Shown here piece by piece: positions 1-7,588 of a DNA stretch of 12,428 nt (within the stretch, counting starts at the first letter, position 1; the number at the start of each line of letters is the position of its first letter). The notes under the pieces were generated by a model that worked only from the letters and a program-made list of their open reading frames with translations, had not been told where the DNA came from and did not search any database. Source of the stretch: an uncultured Finegoldia sp. GTDB taxonomy: Bacteria > Bacillota > Clostridia > Tissierellales > Peptoniphilaceae. The position numbers and the translations under genes are program-made. The stretch covers positions 1 to 12,428 of the forward strand of contig NZ_CAAFUQ010000024.1 of the NCBI RefSeq assembly GCF_900766215.1, written 5' to 3'.

Positions 1-64
1 ATTCAAAAACAAGAGTAAAGATTACGAGAAGTAACGTAAAGATCATCGGAGATATAAATTTCAT
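1..64 (-). CDS. cylI: Cytolysin immunity protein CylI, N-terminal fragment cut by the window edge
   Basis: Only the first 21 codons are present; the gene runs off the left edge. They encode a start Met followed by a strongly hydrophobic stretch (MKFISPMIFTLLLVIFTLVF), as expected for the first membrane segment of CylI. In the known cytolysin operon CylI is a multi-pass membrane protein related to zinc metalloproteases, and it protects the producer from its own toxin. The ATG follows the cylA stop codon with no gap. An AGAGGTGA ribosome binding site lies inside the end of cylA about 11 nt upstream, which suggests translational coupling. The identification rests mainly on position after cylA and on the hydrophobic start; the catalytic region is not visible here. 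Confidence 0.85.
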   Translation of the reverse strand, partial: MKFISPMIFTLLLVIFTLVFE

Positions 65-1303
65 CTATTTTATTCTCACCTCTTTGTATTTAAGCATGCT
101 ATTTTTATCTATAAAAGAATCAGCATTTTCAAATAAAGTATTTAATACTTCATTTGAATCTTTAGAATTATCTACATTCTTTGACATAATAGCTGCTAAA
201 GCTGCGCTTACTTCTGGAGTTGCTAAACTTGTTCCAAAAGAAAGTGTATAACCATCTGGAAAGTCAGCAGCTTTGCCTAGTGGAGAAACTAGCGATGTAG
301 GGTAATAAGTCATCATCATTTCACGAGCATCAATTTGTCCTGTTATTTTGTAATTGTCACCATATCCTCCTGCGGGACCATATATAGATACATTAGACCC
401 ATAATTAGAATAGTCAGCAATATCACCACTCTTTTTTGTAGCTCCGACGGTAATTACAGACTCTAGTCCTCCTGGTATATGTTTTTCATTACCAGTGCTT
501 ATATCACGCGACTCATTTCCTGCTGATGCAACAATTAGAATGTTATTTTTTCTTGCATAGTTAACAACTTTTCTGAATGCTTCTACAGTAAATCTTTCGT
601 CATCTATTTCCATATTTTTATATGATCCAAGACTCACATTTATTATATCTACTTGATCATTTGTAGCATCAACTATAGCTTTAAGCATATTTATAGAGTT
701 TCCATCTGTCCCATCCATCACCTTGTAAGAATTTAAATTCACTCTTGGAGCAATCGTGTCTATTACTCCAGCAACTTGTGTACCATGACCATATTCATCT
801 AACTCAATATCATTAACATAGTTTTTTAATCTTAGGTTATTGTCTTGAAGATTAGGATGAAGCCTATCAATCCCCGAGTCAATTAGAGCTATGGTTATAT
901 CTTTCCCTAGTTGTTCTTTCACTGGATCAATATGAGATAAAATTTTTTTATATGGCCAATTAAAAGACTTAAAATCTTTGTTTAAAATATTAATGTTTAA
1001 AATAGAACTATTAACTTCTTCAGGTTTAAAATCTGGTAATTTTTTCCCTTCCGAAACATTAAAATATTTACCTATAAACTTCCTATCACTATCATCCAGG
1101 TTTTTAAAACTAACTAATCCTATTTCCTGTATATAATCTACTTTTTCAGAAGATAATTCAGACTCAATTTCTTCTATAGCAGTTGTTTGCGAATTATCAA
1201 TAAAAAATGAAATATTATTTGAGAGATCTGATGCATAACCTGTTGTTCCTAATATTAAAAAAATATATGAGATTAAAATATAAGTCAATCCTCTTTTTTT
1301 CAT
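65..1303 (-). CDS. cylA: Cytolysin-activating subtilisin-like serine protease CylA
   Basis: This 412-residue secreted S8 protease performs the last maturation step, removing the six-residue GDVQAE remnant from both cytolysin subunits outside the cell. Residues 1-24 form a signal peptide (KKRG then a hydrophobic core ending near GYA). A pro-region follows to about residue 95; the Pro-Glu-Glu at 94-96 is a plausible self-cleavage site, because the enzyme cuts its substrates after Glu (inference). The catalytic triad is visible: Asp142 in ALIDSGID, His173 in GHGTQVAG and Ser359 in FGTSLATPE, with the oxyanion Asn263 in ASAGNES. The ATG overlaps the cylB stop as ATGA and is preceded by GGAGG at 6 nt, so the two genes are translationally coupled. 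The gene looks intact and of normal length. Confidence 0.97.
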   Translation of the reverse strand: MKKRGLTYILISYIFLILGTTGYASDLSNNISFFIDNSQTTAIEEIESELSSEKVDYIQEIGLVSFKNLDDSDRKFIGKYFNVSEGKKLPDFKPEEVNSSILNINILNKDFKSFNWPYKKILSHIDPVKEQLGKDITIALIDSGIDRLHPNLQDNNLRLKNYVNDIELDEYGHGTQVAGVIDTIAPRVNLNSYKVMDGTDGNSINMLKAIVDATNDQVDIINVSLGSYKNMEIDDERFTVEAFRKVVNYARKNNILIVASAGNESRDISTGNEKHIPGGLESVITVGATKKSGDIADYSNYGSNVSIYGPAGGYGDNYKITGQIDAREMMMTYYPTSLVSPLGKAADFPDGYTLSFGTSLATPEVSAALAAIMSKNVDNSKDSNEVLNTLFENADSFIDKNSMLKYKEVRIK

Positions 1304-3444
1304 TTTGTACCTCCAAATTGTTGTTTTTTGTAATACAGTGAACGATATAACTCGCTATTTTCAATAAGATCTTCATGCTTTCCAATACATACTATTTCAC
1401 CATTATCCATTAATATAATTTTATCAAAGTTTTTCACGGTACTAATTCTGTGAGCAACAGTAATAACTGTTCTTTTCTCATCTAATAAATTAGAAAAAAC
1501 TTCAAATTCTGAAATATTATCCATTGCAGATGTAGGCTCATCTAAAAGTAATGTATTCACATTAGAATAGAACGCTCTAGCTAAAGCAATCTTTTGCCTT
1601 TGACCACCAGAGAAATTACTACCATTTTCTGATACTATAGTTTTCTCATACTGAGGAATTCCTAAAAGTACCTCATCCATTTTTGATTTACTCATACTTT
1701 CTTTTAGTCTTTTTTTCTCATTTATAGAAGAATTCGGTTTAAACTCTAAAGAAATATTTTTTTCGATAGTTTCATTAAAAATATGCGCATTTTGATTAAC
1801 ATAAAAAATGTTTCTTCTATTATTGGAGTTGTTTGATAAAGGATAGCCTTCATACAATATTTCTCCATTAGAAGGTTGTAACAATCCAGCCAATAGTTTT
1901 AGTAAAGTAGATTTCCCTGACCCACTTCTACCAACAATAGCAACTTTATCCCCTTTTCTTATGTCAAAAGAAATACCATTTAAAATATTTTTTTCAAAAA
2001 CAGATATAGTATAGTAAACATTATTAACCCTATAAATAAACTCTTCTTTTCCAACATTTCCTTTTTTATTATTAAAATCATTTTTTTCTTCATAAGTTAA
2101 AACTTCAGATAATTTTTGAAAATATACATTTAATAGTAGAAAGTCATTATAAGAGGAAACCAAACTTAGAATTGGCTTCATAACCATTGTTACTATAGAA
2201 ACAAAACCAATTAGTGATCCTAATGACAAAGAATTGTTGATTATTAATTTAATACCTATTATTAAAAATAGAGCTGGCATTACACTTTGTATGATTTCTG
2301 GTAATATTCCAAAAATAGCTATATATCTATTTTTATTTTTTGTAATTAATAGTTGAGACGTAAACATGTTTTTCCAATTTAACAAAAAACTCTTTTCTGC
2401 ATTAGCAGATTTAATGGTTTCAATTCCTTCAATTGCTTCTGTAATAATTCTCTGGACGTTTCCTTGTTCCATTATTTCTTTATCTACAAATCTTTTTATT
2501 GTATGCGAATTTATAATACTTAAAAAAGCTATTAAAGAGATTAGAACAAGAGCTATTATTGTCAGTAAAATAGAATAGTTAACCATTAAAAACAAATATA
2601 TCCCTAAAAAAAGACTATCTATTAAAGTTGTTATTACCTTTTGAGACAATATTTGCCTAATATAAATATTTAAGTTCGCTCTAAACACTAATTCTCCAGT
2701 TGATCTATTACTAAAATACATTAGTGGCATACTAAAAAGTTTATCAATATAAGAAAACATTAATTTAAAATCAAATTCATACTGAAATTCTGCTACTACA
2801 GAGCTTTTTAAGTATTGAACTACATATAAAACAGAAAAAAAACTAGTTAATATTAATAACAGAACATAGGTAGGAATTTCTTGAAAAGATCTAATATTAT
2901 CTATCGAATACTTTGTTGCAATAGGAATTAAGAGTAATAAAAGTTGTGAAACAAATGATAATATTATTAAACTAAAGAAATATCTTTTGAATTTTGTAAA
3001 AATAAATGACTTTAAAAAAAACTGTTTCCTTTTGCCTTCTTTTTTAGTCTTTTTCTTATGTGCGTATATTAATATATTTGAAAAATTTTTTTTGAATTCT
3101 GAAATATCAATCCAGCGTTTATTACTTGCAGGATCTAAGATTAATACTTTCTTCTTTTTTATTTTCTCTATGACCACAAAATGTTGATTATTCCAATAAC
3201 TTATTACAGGAGTCGGAAGATCTAAATAATTTGAAAAACTTGATTTAAATGTCGATACATCAAATCCATATTCGTCAAAGACAGTACGAATATTCTTGAT
3301 AGTTAGTCCTCCTTTGGGCACCCCATATTTTTCCCTTAGTTCTACTAGTGTACTTTGATTACCATAATAATTAAGTAGCATAGTGATACATGCCAAAGCA
3401 CATTCACTATGCTCTCCTTGCGCAACGTACTTCAATCTTTTCAT
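1300..3444 (-). CDS. cylB: Cytolysin ABC transporter with leader peptidase domain, CylB (LanT type)
   Basis: This 714-residue bifunctional exporter cleaves the leaders of modified CylLL and CylLS after Gly-Ser and pumps the peptides across the membrane using ATP. An N-terminal C39 cysteine protease domain (about 1-130) shows Gln9, Cys15, His88 and Asp104 as the expected catalytic set. A transmembrane domain of about six helices spans roughly 150-430. The C-terminal ATPase has Walker A GRSGSGKS (505-512), signature SGGQ (612-615), Walker B LLLDE (632-636) and H-loop His665. Start: ATG 11 nt after the cylM stop, preceded by AGAGGTG. The end overlaps cylA by 4 nt. Length and motif order are those of an intact LanT; a C39 exporter without peptidase activity is ruled out by Cys15. 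Confidence 0.97.
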   Translation of the reverse strand: MKRLKYVAQGEHSECALACITMLLNYYGNQSTLVELREKYGVPKGGLTIKNIRTVFDEYGFDVSTFKSSFSNYLDLPTPVISYWNNQHFVVIEKIKKKKVLILDPASNKRWIDISEFKKNFSNILIYAHKKKTKKEGKRKQFFLKSFIFTKFKRYFFSLIILSFVSQLLLLLIPIATKYSIDNIRSFQEIPTYVLLLILTSFFSVLYVVQYLKSSVVAEFQYEFDFKLMFSYIDKLFSMPLMYFSNRSTGELVFRANLNIYIRQILSQKVITTLIDSLFLGIYLFLMVNYSILLTIIALVLISLIAFLSIINSHTIKRFVDKEIMEQGNVQRIITEAIEGIETIKSANAEKSFLLNWKNMFTSQLLITKNKNRYIAIFGILPEIIQSVMPALFLIIGIKLIINNSLSLGSLIGFVSIVTMVMKPILSLVSSYNDFLLLNVYFQKLSEVLTYEEKNDFNNKKGNVGKEEFIYRVNNVYYTISVFEKNILNGISFDIRKGDKVAIVGRSGSGKSTLLKLLAGLLQPSNGEILYEGYPLSNNSNNRRNIFYVNQNAHIFNETIEKNISLEFKPNSSINEKKRLKESMSKSKMDEVLLGIPQYEKTIVSENGSNFSGGQRQKIALARAFYSNVNTLLLDEPTSAMDNISEFEVFSNLLDEKRTVITVAHRISTVKNFDKIILMDNGEIVCIGKHEDLIENSELYRSLYYKKQQFGGTK

Positions 3445-3455
3445 AATTACACCTC

Positions 3456-6437
3456 TTATAACTCAAAAAGTAATGCATTCGGAATTTCAGAATCTAGGTT
3501 TCTCAATAATTCATAACCCACACCACTGATTCCTACAAAGAATCCTAGTGATTCTAAATACTCACTTCCGGCAACCTTTAGTGTATTATTTTTTTCAAAA
3601 TCATTTAACATATAGCTAATAAGTTTATTTTTTTTATACTGATAAGTTCCAGGATCTTTTTTAGCTAATTGAATTAGACCTTCTAAAGTACCTGCATTTC
3701 CATGGCACAGACAATCTTTATTTTTATATTCTATGGTTTTATTAATATCTATATTTGAAATGTTATCATCATATAATTCAATTGTCGCTAAAAGTTCACC
3801 TACAGTTCCCTTACACCAACTATTGTTTTTAGGTTCTTCTTCAAAGTATGATTCTTTAATTTTATGAAGTAAAGAATTTGCCTTATCTATCCTATTGAAT
3901 TTTGATAGAAGATGGACATAGCTATATATACCGTGTCCGAATCCTCTGAAATTAAAATAGGGTTCTTCGGATAATTTTTCAAAAATTTCTAATGAAAATT
4001 TTCTATATTTTTCATCCTCTGTTATCTCGGATAACAATAATAAAACTTTTATTATACTATTATGCCCGTGGATCCAATCATTTTTTAACTCGCCATTATT
4101 TATCGGTTTCTTTTCAATCAACATGTCTGCAATTTCTACGGCTACATTTAAAGAGTTTATATCATTATTTAAGCGGTAATCTACAAGTAAAGGATATATT
4201 AAACTTCCTTTTCCAAAAAAAGCTGACAATATATCTTCAGATGGTATTGTATAAATTGAATTTTTTATACATTCAATTACATAGTCATATTTATGATTCT
4301 TTGTAATGTATTTAAGAGCCACATAAAATATGAATATACCAGGCAATCCATCGTACATATTATTATTTAGGATTCCCACATTCCAATCTTGATCCAACTT
4401 TATGTCAATCCAATTTACAGTATTGGTTTTTTTATTAAAAATAGCTCTCTTGAAAATTTTTTTCTCTATCTTCTGACATGCTTGAATAATTTTACTGTTT
4501 AGCTCTAAGCCAGTATAAATATATTTATTTGAATTTTGATTTTTCAAATCATTAATATATTTATATGGATTATAAATATTCAAAGCAATTTCTAGCCAAA
4601 CGGTTTGAATAGAAATATCTTCATCACAAAGATCATTTATTTTATTTAGGCATCTATTCAGAGCGCTTTCTTGATAAAAATCTTCTACTAAGCACCCGTC
4701 ACTAGCTATTAATGATGTTTTTGAGATATTGTTATAAAAAATGGGTATGTCTCCATCTATTAAGTCTGAAAATTCGTAATGAACTACCTTTTTATTCTTA
4801 TATGGATAGGCCCACATATTATGAAGTACTTTTTCTCTCTCTATTGCATTAGAAAAGCAATTAGGATGGTATGAAAATTCCAACATATCAGCATATCTTT
4901 GAGTTGGTCTGATTACATTTCTAACTATAAGATTTTGTAAATTATTATTAATATATGCCAATATTTTTTTCTTAGAATCCTTTGCTTTCATTAAAATACT
5001 TTTCATACCAGTAACTATATATTTTTCATAGCTGATAAAACTAATTTTTTCATTATTCATAATTGGAGTATTTTTTGCAGTATCCATAATGTGTGTTTGA
5101 TATTCAAAACGCATTTCATCAGTAAATGTATTTTTAATTTTTAATATCTTGAACGGTACGCTTTGCTCTTTAAAGTTTAACGCACTAAGGTTAACCCCTT
5201 CATCTTTCGAATCTGACTTATCTTTCATCGCTAAATATGGTACTAGCCCTGTCACCATTATAGAATCTAAATATTTATATTTAGCATCTACTGTTGCGCT
5301 ATTACCAAACTCTATAGGAATATTTTGTTGAAAAAAAGTTTCGTTATCTATGATAACAGGGTATTCTCCATGAGCGATTATATTCTCATAGTGTAAGTCT
5401 GTTACATTAAATAAGAAAGCTATTCCGATTAGTTTACCATACCTTTCATAATATTTTTTTACTTCTTCTATGTTATTTATTTCTATATTATCTATATATT
5501 CTTCATAGAAATAGGTATTTCTAGTAACTTTTTTAACTATATAAATATCTGCCTCTAATTCTTTATTTAAAAATTCAAAAAAATCTCTTAATTTATTCTC
5601 GCTATTAATCTTTGGCTTGTATACTATCTTCTTTCCATCAGAAAAAGTTAGTGTAGAAACAGTTTTTCCGCGACTATGAGAGTCTCCCTGTGATTCTGAT
5701 ATAGAGTTAAGCTCTGAGGATTGTATGTTAAAACAATTTTGTATGCTAGGTAAATCTTCAGTCACTCTTATAAGCATTTGTTTAGTATTATCTAAAAAAT
5801 ATCTCATTCTAACAACAGTAATACGCATCAACTCAGGATAGCATGTATAAAAAGCTATTATATCTTTTTTAGAGTTAAATCTTTTTTTTAGATAATAGAT
5901 AAATCGCTTGCTACTATCATTTCCCTTTAGAGGTTCATTTTTTTTAAAAGTATGCAAATCTAGCACTAATGTTTTACTTGTCAAGTGAATAAGCTCTTGT
6001 GTTAGATTTTCTAATAAATTAATAATGAATTCTTTTGTACAAATATTTAACTCTGAGTTTAAATCAAGTAAAAATAAACGAGCATATTGTAAGAAATATC
6101 TAAAAGGATAACTAGCATCTACTTCTAATAATTGCTCTTCACTATCATTATAAGAATCTAAAATGGATTCAAAAAAAATATACCATGATTGATCTTTAAT
6201 GTATTGAATTGCAACTTCTTTATCAGGAAAGTTTTCAATAGGTGTTATTCCTAATCCAAAATTATCCAGTGATTCATATTTATATTTAATCAAGTAGTCT
6301 AAATCATCTTGTTTAAGAACACTTTTTCTTTCTTTCCAAGCTTGTAAATTTTTAATGTCGTACTTCTCGTTACCACTTTGCTTTAGTAAAAAGCATCTTT
6401 CATTTATGCTTAAAACATTTATTAAATTATCTTCCAT
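3456..6437 (-). CDS. cylM: Class II lanthipeptide synthetase CylM (LanM)
   Basis: This 993-residue cytoplasmic enzyme dehydrates Ser/Thr in the CylLL and CylLS core peptides and adds Cys thiols to form lanthionine rings. The N-terminal lipid-kinase-like dehydratase domain shows Asp252 and His254 (GDSH), Lys274 (YKPK), Asp347/His349/Asn352 (TDLHYEN), Asp364, and Arg506 with Thr512 (RNVIRPT), the positions reported for CylM. The C-terminal LanC-like cyclase domain carries the zinc ligands Cys875 (SWCKG) and Cys911-His912 (CLCHGN). The ATG has AAGGAG 7 nt upstream. It follows cylLS after a 60-nt gap containing a strong hairpin, so expression is probably lower than that of the precursors. No frameshift or missing catalytic residue is seen. 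The gene is very AT-rich, like the rest of the operon. Confidence 0.98.
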   Translation of the reverse strand: MEDNLINVLSINERCFLLKQSGNEKYDIKNLQAWKERKSVLKQDDLDYLIKYKYESLDNFGLGITPIENFPDKEVAIQYIKDQSWYIFFESILDSYNDSEEQLLEVDASYPFRYFLQYARLFLLDLNSELNICTKEFIINLLENLTQELIHLTSKTLVLDLHTFKKNEPLKGNDSSKRFIYYLKKRFNSKKDIIAFYTCYPELMRITVVRMRYFLDNTKQMLIRVTEDLPSIQNCFNIQSSELNSISESQGDSHSRGKTVSTLTFSDGKKIVYKPKINSENKLRDFFEFLNKELEADIYIVKKVTRNTYFYEEYIDNIEINNIEEVKKYYERYGKLIGIAFLFNVTDLHYENIIAHGEYPVIIDNETFFQQNIPIEFGNSATVDAKYKYLDSIMVTGLVPYLAMKDKSDSKDEGVNLSALNFKEQSVPFKILKIKNTFTDEMRFEYQTHIMDTAKNTPIMNNEKISFISYEKYIVTGMKSILMKAKDSKKKILAYINNNLQNLIVRNVIRPTQRYADMLEFSYHPNCFSNAIEREKVLHNMWAYPYKNKKVVHYEFSDLIDGDIPIFYNNISKTSLIASDGCLVEDFYQESALNRCLNKINDLCDEDISIQTVWLEIALNIYNPYKYINDLKNQNSNKYIYTGLELNSKIIQACQKIEKKIFKRAIFNKKTNTVNWIDIKLDQDWNVGILNNNMYDGLPGIFIFYVALKYITKNHKYDYVIECIKNSIYTIPSEDILSAFFGKGSLIYPLLVDYRLNNDINSLNVAVEIADMLIEKKPINNGELKNDWIHGHNSIIKVLLLLSEITEDEKYRKFSLEIFEKLSEEPYFNFRGFGHGIYSYVHLLSKFNRIDKANSLLHKIKESYFEEEPKNNSWCKGTVGELLATIELYDDNISNIDINKTIEYKNKDCLCHGNAGTLEGLIQLAKKDPGTYQYKKNKLISYMLNDFEKNNTLKVAGSEYLESLGFFVGISGVGYELLRNLDSEIPNALLFEL

Positions 6438-6459
6438 GTAAGCACTCCTTTTTTATGTA

Positions 6460-6488
6460 TAAGAGGGCTAGTTTCACTAGCCCTCTTA
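6460..6488 (-). promoter_or_regulatory. Perfect hairpin between cylLS and cylM (attenuator or RNA-processing element)
   Basis: A 13-bp perfect inverted repeat (arm AAGAGGGCTAGT plus one outer A-T pair) closes on a 3-nt loop, beginning 10 nt after the cylLS stop and ending about 22 nt before the cylM ATG. The stem is GC-rich for this region. Neither strand has an immediate T-run, so it is not a textbook intrinsic terminator. It could act as a partial terminator or as a 3' stabiliser that leaves more precursor mRNA than cylM mRNA (inference from position). Confidence 0.8.
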
Positions 6489-6497
6489 ATATATAAA

Positions 6498-6689
6498 TTA
6501 GCAAAATTTAGCTGAAAATAATGCACCTACTCCTAAGCCTATGGTAAAACATGCTGGAGTTGTCTCAGCCTGAACATCTCCACTACCTTGAATCGCTTCC
6601 ATTTCTTCTAAACTTAACTCTTCAAAAGAAGGACCAACAAGTTCTAATTTATTAGAGTAATAGTTTTCTTGATTTTCCTTATTTAGCAC
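6498..6689 (-). CDS. cylLS: Cytolysin small subunit precursor CylLS
   Basis: This 63-residue precursor is the smaller of the two lanthipeptides that act together as cytolysin. The leader (1-42) contains the acidic LEEMEAIQGS segment; CylB cuts after Gly35-Ser36 and CylA then removes GDVQAE (37-42). The 21-residue core (43-63, starting TTPACFTIG) has Ser/Thr and two Cys (47, 63), enough for two rings. The start is GTG, not ATG: its first codon is read as Met, and GAGGTGA lies about 7 nt upstream, while no better ATG occurs in frame. It lies 33 nt after cylLL and shares a 47-bp identical block with it. The sequence matches the known CylLS. Confidence 0.98.
   Translation of the reverse strand: MLNKENQENYYSNKLELVGPSFEELSLEEMEAIQGSGDVQAETTPACFTIGLGVGALFSAKFC
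6559..6605. repeat. 47-bp direct repeat, cylLS copy
   Basis: This block is identical over 47 bp to 6835-6881 in cylLL. It covers the leader codons from the EMEAIQGS region through GDVQAETT. The two copies are 276 bp apart, a multiple of three, so they are in the same frame. Confidence 0.95.
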
Positions 6690-6722
6690 TGTGCTTCACC
6701 TCACTAAGTTTTATAGTATATT

Positions 6723-6929
6723 TTAACAATGTTTTAAAGACACAACTACAGTTACTCCAGTAAAAATACCGCCACCAACCCAGCCACAAGCAGCACTACT
6801 TGCTGCAGCTGTCGCCGCAACAGCACACACCGGTGTTGTCTCAGCCTGAACATCTCCACTACCTTGAATCGCTTCCATTTCCTCAACACTTAGTTCTTCA
6901 AAACTAGGAACTACACTTAAATTTTCCAT
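6723..6929 (-). CDS. cylLL: Cytolysin large subunit precursor CylLL
   Basis: This 68-residue precursor is the larger cytolysin lanthipeptide and the first gene of the operon. The leader (1-30) has the EEMEAIQGS motif; CylB cleaves after Ser24 and CylA after Glu30. The 38-residue core (31-68, TTPVCAVAAT onward) has Cys at 35, 48 and 68, with several Ser/Thr for dehydration and three rings. It is Ala/Val/Gly-rich and hydrophobic, fitting a membrane-active peptide. The ATG is preceded by GGAGGG at about 8 nt. The lytic promoter and CylR2 operator lie directly upstream, so both precursors share tight CylR1/CylR2 control. The sequence matches the known CylLL. Confidence 0.98.
   Translation of the reverse strand: MENLSVVPSFEELSVEEMEAIQGSGDVQAETTPVCAVAATAAASSAACGWVGGGIFTGVTVVVSLKHC
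6835..6881. repeat. 47-bp direct repeat, cylLL copy
   Basis: This block is identical over 47 bp to 6559-6605 in cylLS. Identity at silent positions shows recent duplication or gene conversion of the leader end, which is the part read by CylM, CylB and CylA. Confidence 0.95.
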
Positions 6930-6967
6930 AATTCTTACCCTCCATCATAAAATTGTTGTATATTGCA

Positions 6968-6982
6968 TAACATAATATGTTA
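6968..6982. promoter_or_regulatory. 15-bp palindrome, likely CylR2 operator of the lytic promoter
   Basis: TAACATA-A-TATGTTA is a perfect palindrome about 8 nt downstream of the lytic -10 region, covering the expected transcription start. CylR2 is known to be a dimeric repressor that binds an inverted repeat in this promoter; equating it with this palindrome is inference from position and symmetry. A looser pair, AATTGT (6951-6956) and ACAATT (6982-6987), surrounds it. Confidence 0.75.
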
Positions 6983-6989
6983 CAATTTA

Positions 6990-7018
6990 ATATTATAGAG
7001 CTTTTAATCTTTTGTCAA
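6990..7018 (-). promoter_or_regulatory. Lytic operon promoter upstream of cylLL
   Basis: On the minus strand a consensus -35 TTGACA (7018-7013) is followed by TATAAT (6997-6992) at 15 nt or TAATAT (6995-6990) at 17 nt. Either would start transcription near 6980-6985, giving a leader of about 55 nt before cylLL. The -35 lies inside the 25-bp palindrome and the start region inside the 15-bp palindrome, so both can affect polymerase binding. Confidence 0.75.
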
Positions 7019-7034
7019 GTGTCACTTGACAAAA
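7010..7034. promoter_or_regulatory. 25-bp perfect palindrome between the lytic -35 and the cylR1 ribosome binding site
   Basis: The arms TTTTGTCAAGTG (7010-7021) and CACTTGACAAAA (7023-7034) are perfect inverted repeats around one T. The palindrome carries the minus-strand TTGACA of the lytic promoter and places a second TTGACA on the plus strand. Its right end touches the cylR1 Shine-Dalgarno AAGGAGG (7034-7040). It may be a second operator or, in cylR1 mRNA, a hairpin limiting ribosome access (inference). Confidence 0.8.
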
Positions 7035-7047
7035 AGGAGGAACCAAA

Positions 7048-7332
7048 ATGGCTATTTTTATTTTTTTATTGGATATCATTTCTGTAGTCTACTTTGTTTT
7101 TAATCTGACTGATTCAAAAAAAGATGAGCGAATTTTATATACAATTTCCTTAACATCTACTTACATGTACTTATTTATTAACTTTTCCATACTTATAGTA
7201 GTTGCTATTTTTCTTTTTCTACCTAATGTTATTACTAAAAACTATCTCTTTAATTTTGTCTACTATTACTTCTCTCTATCAATGATATTGCACTCTCTGT
7301 TACTACTTTTTTTCAACAAGAGGACTTCATAA
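7048..7332 (+). CDS. cylR1: Cytolysin regulator CylR1, small membrane protein
   Basis: This 94-residue protein has three predicted membrane segments (about 3-20, 36-60 and 66-88), with a short polar stretch SKKDER near 23-28 and a basic end. It has no enzymatic or DNA-binding motif. CylR1 is known to work with CylR2 to repress the lytic operon and to take part in the response to extracellular CylLS; how it senses the signal is not visible here. The ATG has AAGGAGG at 7 nt, the best ribosome binding site in the window. The stop codon is immediately followed by the cylR2 ATG, so the pair is one coupled unit. It is transcribed away from cylLL, and its own promoter is not clear from the sequence. 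Confidence 0.95.
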   Translation: MAIFIFLLDIISVVYFVFNLTDSKKDERILYTISLTSTYMYLFINFSILIVVAIFLFLPNVITKNYLFNFVYYYFSLSMILHSLLLLFFNKRTS

Positions 7333-7533
7333 ATGATAATCAATAACTTAAAATTAATTAGAGAGAAAAAAAAAATTAGCCAAAGTGAATTAGCTGCTTT
7401 ATTAGAAGTTAGCAGACAAACTATTAATGGTATAGAAAAAAATAAATATAACCCTTCTTTACAGTTAGCATTAAAAATTGCTTACTACCTGAATACTCCA
7501 CTAGAAGATATTTTTCAATGGCAACCTGAATAA
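7333..7533 (+). CDS. cylR2: Cytolysin repressor CylR2, Xre-family DNA-binding protein
   Basis: This 66-residue protein is almost entirely one helix-turn-helix domain. The turn and recognition helix lie around residues 17-39 ([20 protein letters not shown]), followed by [14 protein letters not shown] and a short C-terminal strand ending FQWQPE. It matches the CylR2 protein whose dimer structure is known. It represses the lytic promoter until cytolysin accumulates. The ATG directly follows the cylR1 stop, with AAGAGGA 8 nt upstream inside cylR1. The likely binding site is the palindrome at 6968-6982. Confidence 0.98.
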
Positions 7534-7588
7534 AAAAGATTTTTAAATTTCACCACAGAATATTTAAATTAAAAGAAAGGTGCTTCGT

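Noticed and set aside
3992..4306. 104-codon plus-strand frame opposite cylM, and similar plus-strand frames opposite cylB, the nuclease and the membrane protein
   Set aside because: All lie antisense within strong genes, have no ribosome binding sites worth noting and unnatural composition.
6460..6488. Simple intrinsic terminator after cylLS
   Set aside because: The stem is strong but no T-run follows on the minus strand, and cylM downstream must be expressed; kept as a regulatory hairpin.
3456..6929. A new two-component lantibiotic
   Set aside because: Both precursors, the LanM active-site numbering and the CylR2 regulator match the known E. faecalis cytolysin, so novelty is not supported.
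65..7533. LanFEG-type immunity transporter
   Set aside because: The only ABC protein is the C39-peptidase exporter CylB; immunity in this system is supplied by CylI.
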